Positions 12,740 to 27,500 of a stretch of 27,500 nt of DNA are shown piece after piece. Position 1 is the first letter of the stretch, and every line of letters starts with the position of its first letter. Origin of the DNA: Chrysomallon squamiferum. Taxonomy: Eukaryota; Mollusca; Gastropoda; Neomphalida; Peltospiridae. The stretch lies in assembly GCA_012295275.1 (NCBI GenBank), contig CM022674.1, positions 4,328,110 through 4,355,609 on the forward strand, in the 5' to 3' direction. The notes under the pieces are model-generated. The model made no database searches, was not told the origin of the DNA, and was given only the letters and a program-made list of their open reading frames with translations. The position numbers were made by a program, and so were the translations under genes.

Positions 12740-13140
12740 TTAGCCAAAAAAAAGTGATGTATTTTGTGCGAAGTCTTGCGGGAGTCCATTTTTATGTAAC
12801 CAGTGCTTGAACATTTGCTGATCACCACGATGATGCTGATGACTGTGCCGATGATGTTGTTGGTTATGTCCACGGCAGTCTTTCATTTTGTTCGCAGAAC
12901 AGAAAACATGCATGAGTTTAAACATCGAATGTTGTTTGTGAAACATTGATACAGACTGTTTTTCTGAAAGATCATTATCGCTGCTAGCATGTTCTACAAC
13001 AACATCGTCTGCTGCGGGAACGAGGCTGTCTGTTGTCATGACAACCGAAGAAGACGACTCTGGGATGGCGTCTTTTCGAGAAGGTTGCAGAAGTTCATTG
13101 GTAAGTAGCGTTTTACGTTGGAAAGAGTTATTTTCTTTAT
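12740..13140 (-). CDS. Gene B exon 2
   Basis: 401 nt from the acceptor CTGTAG|AT to TAA. No internal stop, and the same length as in D and E. Confidence 0.78.
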
Positions 13141-13947
13141 CTACAGAAGAAAAAAAAAAGAAGTTAATGAAAAACTGATTATTCCATAACGTTAGGTAAT
13201 GTTAACGCGTATGTATATGGTTTTAATTTTAAAGTATCGAGTGAATGAATGTATCTATGAATGTTTGATTTATTTCAGAAAAGGAAACATAGAGAAAGAA
13301 TACTGTAATAATTTCTTTTAAGAAATTAGCTGATAAGTATAATAATGAACAATTTTATGAATCGTTGCATATTGAACTAAGTAATAAAAAAAATAAAAAA
13401 GATGAATTAGTTAAAGGACAAAATATGAAAAGACTGAGATATTAAATAAATTCATGGATTAACTGAATAGACATTTTGACTTATTTGTTGATTTTCGTTT
13501 TAGTATTTCTATTGTTCAGTTATTTTCTATTTACTTTTTAATTTCATTTATCCGTTATCCAACATAAATTTGCTGTAAGAAAATACAAGTCGAAACAAAA
13601 CAAAAAAGGAAAGAAAATAAGAGTTAAAATGTTAATAACAAGAACAACAACAACAAATACTAATACCCGCAAAAATGTGGCGTGTGTTAAACTGAGAACA
13701 TTTGATTTCATATCAGTGGTGAGACCGATTTATTTAATGTGTACAGTAAAGAAATATAAAATAAATAATGGAAGAATCAAACGAACAATCAAACTATAGA
13801 ACGAAAGAATAACGAAGTGAACAACAGACAACATTCTTACGATAACAAAATATTGTAATATTGAATTTACTTACGAGGCACTCCAAATACTTCGAACCAA
13901 AACGAAAAGAAGAAGATGAGAGAGAAAACAAACGCAGCTTTGTCCAT
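12740..13947 (-). CDS. Gene B: 157-residue secreted His-rich protein, two exons
   Basis: Exon 1 (13947-13875) encodes 24 residues plus one base: M-D-K, a hydrophobic Phe-rich core and a polar end, as in a signal peptide. The donor is C|GTAAGT and the acceptor CTGTAG|AT follows a long pyrimidine run. Exon 2 (13140-12740) is 401 nt and ends in TAA. The intron is 734 nt, phase 1. The mature part has an acidic, Ser-rich middle, two cysteines separated by seven residues (C105, C113), a cluster of seven His in residues 116-127, a conserved W138, and ends S-L-F-F-G. Compared with gene D it has QRKT instead of QRKK near residue 33, and KHW instead of KDW near 137. I do not recognise the family. Zinc or copper binding by the His cluster, or direct amidation of the C-terminal glycine, are inferences only. 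Confidence 0.75.
13875..13947 (-). CDS. Gene B exon 1, signal peptide
   Basis: 73 nt from ATG to the GTAAGT donor. It encodes a Phe-rich hydrophobic leader of 24 residues. The sequence just upstream, TTCTTAG|C, resembles an acceptor, so a non-coding leader exon may exist further right. Confidence 0.78.
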
Positions 13948-14333
13948 GCTAAGAATATTGCAAATGATAATTATCTGTTCTACACGCAAGGTTTTGTTTC
14001 TGTAATATTTTTTTTTTTTTTTTTAATTTTATTTTACTGACGTATTCACGTTGTGTTAATGTATTAATTCAAGTTATAATGAATTAAAGTTCATATAGGT
14101 TTGTGGGATAACAATAAATGAGAAATGGAGGAACACATGCAGAGGTACAAACACAAACAGAGAGAGCACATGATAAGCACTTTTTGTTGCTTGAATCATG
14201 TCAAAAAGAAGAGTTATATTTGAAAAGAAAAAAGAGGTAACCCCACACCACCCATGTTAAATTTGAATAAACAGGTAATAAAAAAAAGATAAAAAAACAA
14301 ATAAAGAAAAATAATCGTATATGACAGTTTTCT
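13948..14333. other. Spacer upstream of gene B, possible promoter region
   Basis: Closely similar to 16850-17229 and, for its first 150 bp or so, to 18392-18560. The repeated conservation of about 200 bp upstream of each start codon is expected from the duplication and may include the promoter. No TATA box could be assigned. Confidence 0.4.
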
Positions 14334-14700
14334 TTAGCCAAAAAAGTGATGTATTTTGTGTGAAGTCTTGCGGTAGTCCATTTTTATGTAACCAGTCCTT
14401 GAAAACTTGCTGATCACCATGTTGATTATGACCACGGCAGTCTTTCATTCTGTTTGCAGAACAGAAACTGTGCATGAGTTTAACCGTCAAATGCTGTTTG
14501 TGAAAGACCGATCCAGATTTGTCTTTTTGTGGAATGTCATTATCACTGCCACGTTCTATAACCGAGCCATTTGCTGCGAGAAAGAGAATGTCGGTTGCCA
14601 TGACAACCTACCAAGGTTCTCTGGGATGGCGTCTTCTCAAGGCTGTGGTAGAAGGTCACTGGTAAATAGATTCTTACCGTGCCACTAGTTTCATTATATA
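14334..14700 (-). pseudogene. Copy C: broken exon 2 of the secreted His-rich protein
   Basis: It aligns with exon 2 of genes B and D from about residue 38 to the end. The acceptor AG is replaced by CG, a TAG lies in frame just before the ATG at 14601, and the His cluster has collapsed to QHGD. The T-run in the last codons has six T instead of eight, so the frame runs past the normal stop. No signal-peptide exon precedes it; a (CT)n tract starts at 14724. The WLHKNGLPQDF segment is intact. It is closest to copy A. Confidence 0.75.
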
Positions 14701-14721
14701 GTTTATTTCGCAGACAATACG

Positions 14722-15434
<713 letters not shown>

Positions 15435-15527
<93 letters not shown>
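15435..15527. repeat. (GA)n array, block 2
   Basis: A pure GA run just beyond the 3' end of gene D, complementary to the (CT)n at 14724-14823. Confidence 0.97.
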
Positions 15528-15528
<1 letters not shown>

Positions 15529-15652
15529 ACGTAACTAGCACTTTTTTGTCTGAAGTGTAGGTTTTAGACCTAGAGTTAAATTTGAATAAAGAGGTAAAAA
15601 AAAAAAACTTAAAAATAAAAAAATAAAAAAAATAAATCGTATCTAAAAGCTT

Positions 15653-16053
15653 TTAGCCAAAAAAAAGTGATGTATTTTGTGCGAAGTCTTGCGGGAGTCC
15701 AATTTTATGTAACCAGTCCTTGAACACTTGCTGATCACCACGTTGATGATGATGACTGTGCCGATGATGTTGTTGATTATGTCCACGGCAGTCTTTCATT
15801 TTGTTCGCAGAACAGAAAACATGCATGAGTTTAAACATCGAATGTTGTTTGTGAAACATTGATACAGACTGTTTTTCTGAAAGATCATTATCGCTGCTAG
15901 CATGTTCTACAACAACACCGTCTGCTGCGGGAACGAGGCTGTCTGTTGTCATGAGAACTGAAGAAGACGACTCTGGGATGGCGTCTTTTCGAGAAGGTTG
16001 CAGAAGTTCATTGGTAAGTAGCTTTTTACGTTGGAAAGAGTTATTTTCTTTAT
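15653..16053 (-). CDS. Gene D exon 2
   Basis: 401 nt, open throughout, TAA at 15653-15655. The His cluster reads HSHHHQ where B and E read HSHQHH. Confidence 0.8.
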
Positions 16054-16849
16054 CTACATAAGAAAACAAAAAAAAGAAGTTAATGAAAAACTGATTATTC
16101 CATAACGTTAGGTAATGTTAATGCGTATGTATATGGTTTTAATTTTAAAGTATCGAGTGAACAAATGTATCTATGAATGTTTGATTTATTTCAGAAAAGG
16201 AAACATAGAGAAAGATTACTGTAATAATTTCTTTTAAGAAATTAGCTGATAAGTATAATAATGAACAATTTTATGAATCGTTGCACATTGAACAAAGTAA
16301 TAATAAAAAGTTATGAATTAGTTAAAGGACAAAATATGAAAAGACTGAGATATTAAATAAATTCATGGATTAACTGAATAAATATTTTGACTTATTTGTT
16401 GATTTTCGTTTTGGTATTTCTATTTTTTTGTTATTTTCTATTTACTTTTTAATTTCATTTATCCGTTATCCGCAAATAAATTTGCTGTAAGAAAATGGAA
16501 GTGAAAAGAAAATAGAAAATAAGAGTTAAGATTTAAACAGGAGCAACGACATATTAATAATGCATAAAAAAGTGTGGCGTGTGTTAAACTGAGAACATTT
16601 GATTTCACATCAGTGGTGAGACCCATTTATTTAATGTGTACAGTAAAGAAATATAAAATAAATAATGGAAGAATCAAACGAACAATCAAACCAAACTAAA
16701 GAACGAAAGAATAACGAAGTGAACAACAGACAACATTCTTACGATAACAAAATATTGTAATACTGAATTTACTTACGAGGCACTCCAAATACTTCGAACC
16801 AAAACGAAAAGAAGAAGATGAGAGAGACGACAAACGCAGCTCTGTCCAT
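15653..16849 (-). CDS. Gene D: 157-residue secreted His-rich protein, two exons
   Basis: Exon 1 (16849-16777) gives a 24-residue leader with a hydrophobic Phe-rich core; the signal peptidase site is probably near residues 20-24. Exon 2 (16053-15653) follows acceptor TATGTAG|AT; the phase-1 intron is 723 nt. The mature protein has basic sites QRKK (32-35) and SRK (45-47) that could be processed by a proprotein convertase, an acidic Ser-rich region (50-90), C105 and C113, eight His in 116-127, W138 and a C-terminal S-L-F-F-G. It differs from gene B at about ten residues, including K3R and F8V in the leader. Role unknown; secretion is inferred from the leader. Confidence 0.77.
16777..16849 (-). 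CDS. Gene D exon 1, signal peptide
   Basis: 73 nt from ATG to the C|GTAAGT donor, same length and phase as in B and E. Confidence 0.8.
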
Positions 16850-17180
16850 GCTAAGAATATTGCAAATGATAATTATCTGTTCTACACGCAAGGTTTTGTT
16901 TCTGTAATAATTTTTATTTTTATTTTTATTTTTAAAATTTCACGTTGTGTTAATGTATTAATTCAAGTTATAATGAATTAAAGTTCATATAGGTTTGTGG
17001 GATAACAATAAATGAGAAACGGAGGAACACAGACGTACAAACACACACACAGAGAGCACATGATAAGCACTTTTTGTTGCTTGAATCATGTGAAAAAAAG
17101 AAGTTATATTTGAAAAAAAAAAAGAGGTACCCTCACGCCACGAAAACCAATTCCCCATGATAAATTTAAATAAACAGGTA

Positions 17181-17211
<31 letters not shown>

Positions 17212-17229
17212 CGTACATGATAGTTTTAT
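16850..17229. other. Spacer between genes E and D
   Basis: Homologous to 13948-14333. It contains the array landmark near 17068 and an A-run at about 17179-17206. On the minus strand AATAAA-like words at 16910-16935 could end the gene E transcript. Confidence 0.5.
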
Positions 17230-17630
17230 TTAGCCAAAAAAGAGTGATGTATTTTGTGCGAAGTCTTGCGGGAGTCCATTTTTATGTAACCAGTCCTTGA
17301 ACACCTGCTGATCACCACGATGATGCTGATGACTGTGCCGATGATGTTGTTGATTATGTCCACGGCAGTCTTTCATTTTGTTCGCAGAACAGAAAACATG
17401 CATGAGTTTGAACATCGAATGTTGTTTGTGAAACATTGATACAGACTGTTTTTCGGAAAGGTCATTACCGCTGCTAGCATCTTCTACAAATATGTCGTCT
17501 TCTGCGAGAACGAGGCTGTCGGTTGTCATCACAACCGAAGAAGACGACTCTGGGATGGCAGTTTTTCGGGACGGTTGCAGAAGTTCATTGTTAATTAGCT
17601 TCTTACCTTGGAAAGCGTTATTTTTTTTAT
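17230..17630 (-). CDS. Gene E exon 2
   Basis: 401 nt, open throughout, TAA at 17230-17232. The final Leu is CTC rather than CTT, so the coding T-run is shorter while the protein end is the same. Confidence 0.8.
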
Positions 17631-18391
17631 CTACAGAAAAAAAAAGAAGAGTAAGAAGTTAGTGAAAAATTGAAAATTCCATGACGTTATGTAATATAAG
17701 TGTATGTATGTGGTTTTAATTTTAAAGTAGTGAGTGAACGTATGATTTATTTAAGCAAATGAAACATGGAGATTGAATACTGTAATACTTTGTTCTAAGA
17801 CATTAACTGAAGTATAATAATAAACAATATAATGAATGACCTTATGAATCGTTGTATATTGAAGAAAAAAAAAAGCAATTAATTAATTAAAAGATATAAC
17901 AATAAACAAATTTAAAAAAAAAAAATAAAAAAAAAATAAAAAAATGATTAAGAGACTAAAGAAATTTACGAATTGATTGAATAAATGTTTTGACTTATTT
18001 TTTGCTTTTTGTTTTAGTATTTCCATTGTTCTGTTATTTTCTATTTACTTTTTAATTTTATTTTTCCGTTATCCAACATCAATTTGCTGTAAGAAAATGT
18101 AAGTGAAAACAAAACAGAAAATAAAAGTTAAGATTTAAACCTGAGCAACGACATATTAATGCATAAAAAGTGTGGCGTGTGTTAAACTGAGAACATTTGA
18201 TAAAATAAATAATGGATCAATCAAACGAACAATCAAACTATAGAACGAAGGAATAACGAAACGAACAACAGACAAAATTCTTACGATAACAAAATATTGT
18301 AATATTGAATTTACTTACGAGGCACTCCAAATACATCGAACCAAAACGAAAAGAAGAAGATGAGAGAGAAAACAAACGCAGCTTTGTCCAT
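17230..18391 (-). CDS. Gene E: 157-residue secreted His-rich protein, two exons
   Basis: Exon 1 (18391-18319) is 73 nt and exon 2 (17630-17230) is 401 nt, the same sizes as in B and D, with a 688-nt phase-1 intron bounded by GTAAGT and CTGTAG. It is the most diverged intact copy. By eye, exon 2 differs from gene B by about 16 amino-acid-changing and about 13 silent bases, with no indel. Both cysteines, the His cluster, the tryptophan region and the terminal S-L-F-F-G are unchanged. Most changes fall in residues 26-80. QRKK has become QGKK. As the outermost copy, directly next to the landmark, it may represent the ancestral unit. Function unknown. Confidence 0.77.
18319..18391 (-). CDS. Gene E exon 1, signal peptide
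   Basis: 73 nt; identical to the gene B leader except for one Glu to Asp change near its end. Confidence 0.8.
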
Positions 18392-18443
18392 GCTAAGAAT
18401 ATTGCAAATGATAATTATCTGTTCGACACGCAAGGCTTGTTTG

Positions 18444-18475
<32 letters not shown>

Positions 18476-18644
18476 TTATTTTACTGACGTATTCATGATT
18501 TCTTAATATATTAATATAGGTTATAATGTAATTAAAATTCAAGTATGTTTCTGGGGCAACAGTAAAGAAAACAAACACAAGATTAACTGTTGCAGATCCC
18601 AGACACTCACGATTACACACATATACACAGACTGAAAGAGAGAA

Positions 18645-19360
<716 letters not shown>

Positions 19361-19374
19361 ATGATACATACATG

Positions 19375-19420
<46 letters not shown>

Positions 19421-19494
19421 TTGGTACATACATACATACATACGCACATTGATACATACATGCATACATACATATACGTACGTACATACATATA

Positions 19495-19528
<34 letters not shown>

Positions 19529-19893
19529 CATACATACATGCATGCATATTTAAATACAAACATATATTCCATTCATTCGTACGTGCACACATACATACAT
19601 ACATACATACATACGTACGTACGCACATACATACATACATACATACGCACATACATACATACATACGTACGTACGTACATACATACATACGTTCACACAT
19701 ACACACATACATACATACGTACGTACGTACATACATACATATATACTACGTACGTATGCACATACATACATACATACATACGTACGTACGCACATACATA
19801 CATACATACAAACATACATACATACATACATACACACACACACATATACATACATACATACATACATACATACGTACGTACGTACATACGTAC
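19361..19893. repeat. (CA)n and compound CATA/CGTA tetranucleotide array
   Basis: After a GAT run and (CA)n to about 19415, some 480 bp of CATA units are repeatedly interrupted by CGTACGTACG and CACA blocks. The array is open in several frames on both strands, producing long spurious Tyr/His/Cys/Val frames. Confidence 0.95.
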
Positions 19894-19894
19894 A

Positions 19895-20050
19895 GGTTAT
19901 CTTGACGCGCGAATGGTGTTACCGCATCATAGCGAATGGGTGCCTGGTGTTCGAATCTCGACAGCGGCACATGACGGGGGATTGCCACGTCCTGACTGGA
20001 CTTTGTCCTCCTACGCCAGTGCGTTCCCGAATATTTTCTACGTAGGGAGA
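19895..20050 (+). mobile_element. SINE-like fragment with RNA polymerase III B box
   Basis: A GC-richer island begins immediately after the CATA array. GGTGTTCGAATCTC at 19946-19959 closely matches the tRNA B-box consensus GGTTCGANTCC. No clean A box is visible and the sequence does not fold into a full tRNA by eye, so a tRNA-derived SINE, possibly 5'-truncated, is the best reading. A decayed tRNA gene is the alternative. Confidence 0.4.
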
Positions 20051-20720
20051 GTCTAAACAAGACAGAAAATATTCACAATCCTAAAAGACATCACAGAACG
20101 CACATTATAATAATCATAATCATAAAAAAAAAAACCCCCAAAAAAATCCCCAACAGCATCGCTTTGACTGAATAACTGTAACCTGAATCACATTACCGGC
20201 GAGGTTATTACGCAGATTACAAAACATTTTAAAACGGGATTTATTCACTGCTCTTAGTCACATGCTTCTCGAAGCGTGACCTGGATAAATGTACGTACTC
20301 CGCATAAAACAGACAGACCGTGACGACATTTATGCTGACTGCAGTTTCGTTGTTTGATCTAGTTTTCAAACGTTCCCCGCAAGGCAAAGGATATTTTATA
20401 AGAGTATAGGTGATGCCAAAAGTAACGCTCGCGTTTTAATGTAAAATTTTTAACATTGTTCAAATGTGTCTGGCACACAGCAAAATATTTCAGCGAAAAT
20501 ACCGTCGTAGGTAATTAATTCTGTCGTGATTTCTTACTTTTTCCGGATCCGAAAACACATAAATAACTTTTTTCTTTTTTCTTCTTTGAATCCACAGTAC
20601 TCAAGACAATATATATGTATTCTGTGACGTATAGTAGTACTACGTGATGTTGTCGATCTTGTGCAATACAGTGACATGATCTGCAGTACAGTATTAAAGT
20701 ATACACAATGATGCATTTAG
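20051..20720. other. Intergenic sequence, possible mariner-like terminus
   Basis: Mostly unique sequence. At 20408-20437 the words GATGCCAAAAGTAACGCTCG, directly after TATAG, resemble the ends of mariner-family elements. I found no inverted partner, and no transposase is present. Confidence 0.25.
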
Positions 20721-20721
20721 C

Positions 20722-20819
<98 letters not shown>

Positions 20820-20829
20820 GTATCAGTCA

Positions 20830-20873
<44 letters not shown>

Positions 20874-20988
20874 GTCTATTTATCTGTCTGTCTGTCTGCC
20901 TCTCCGTCTGTATATCTATATCTGTCTTTTTATCTTTCTGTCTTTTTATCTTTCTGTCTATCTATCAATCTATCTCTCTGTCCATCTC

Positions 20989-21068
<80 letters not shown>

Positions 21069-21080
21069 CTGTCTGTCTGT
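20721..21080. repeat. Compound TATC/TGTC tetranucleotide array
   Basis: (TATC)n, then (TGTC)n, then a second (TATC)n with a degenerate centre, and a third long pure (TATC)n to 21066. Confidence 0.95.
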
Positions 21081-21398
21081 CCATATTATTTTTATAATTA
21101 TTATTATGTGTACTTACGTATGTATGTATGTATATATATGTATGTACGCATGCATACATGCGTGCATGAATATTATGTGTGTGTGTGTGGCTTTATGTAT
21201 GTATATCGGTAAGAATCTAAGTGTGTTTAAGTGCGTGTATGATATTACGTTTGTGTCTAGCGCGATAACAATAGATTAAAACTGAAACCTTTCGTCATCT
21301 CATCTATTTAATTGTGCTATTTTAATGGCGAGTAGCATACTTCTTCATTTTTCGTTTCTTTTTTTTTTTTTTTTTTCTTTTTTTTTTCTTTCTTAAAA

Positions 21399-27375
<5,977 letters not shown>

Positions 27376-27500
27376 GTAGTGACACTACTTCCTGCAACAA
27401 AGCCCTATTTTCTAAAAGAAATGAGATGACGTCAGAATGGCTAATGAATCAGCTGATGACGTCATTTACATCGAGGGATTGGTATAAATCAACGACTGAA
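27376..27500 (+). other. Start of the Ig receptor 3' UTR
   Basis: No AATAAA is visible before the window ends. Two full CRE palindromes lie at 27427-27434 and 27457-27464. Confidence 0.5.

Noticed and set aside
19895-20050. A functional tRNA gene
   Set aside because: Only the B box is recognisable; no acceptor stem, anticodon arm or A box could be paired by eye.

Overview
The window looks like nuclear DNA of an invertebrate animal, most likely a lophotrochozoan such as a mollusc. The evidence is GT-AG spliced genes, a single-exon rhodopsin-type receptor of the invertebrate peptide-receptor style, a phase-1 immunoglobulin-superfamily (IgSF) gene, and a very AT-rich background packed with long di-, tri- and tetranucleotide microsatellites. 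The taxon is inferred from style; nothing in the sequence fixes the species.

Layout. Positions 1-215 may hold the last coding exon of a gene that begins to the left. Positions 216-7165 are AT-rich and microsatellite-laden with no convincing gene. An intact 385-residue class A GPCR lies at 7279-8436 (+) in one coding exon, probably behind a 5' UTR intron. Positions 8437-11180 are intergenic. Positions 11182 to about 18640 hold a tandem array on the minus strand: three intact two-exon genes (B, D, E) for a 157-residue secreted histidine-rich protein, and two broken exon-2 copies (A, C). I do not recognise this family and consider it the most interesting content of the window. Positions 18640-21398 are intergenic, with compound CATA/CGTA and TATC/TGTC arrays and a SINE-like fragment. 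An eight-exon gene at 21399-27375 (+) encodes a 715-residue type I membrane protein with a signal peptide, five Ig domains, one membrane helix and a tyrosine-rich tail with three YxxP motifs.

The secreted array genes share a 73-nt signal-peptide exon, a phase-1 intron of about 0.7 kb and a 401-nt second exon of identical length in all three copies. The array consists of two blocks of about 2.9 kb, each with one pseudogene and one gene, plus a shorter third block with one gene. The intergenic part of each long block carries a (CT)n tract and a (GA)n tract about 600 bp apart.

The three loci (GPCR, secreted array, Ig receptor) share no visible pathway; their proximity may be chance. Most long open frames in the window come from stop-free microsatellites and are not genes. 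All splice sites, alignments and substitution counts were made by eye.
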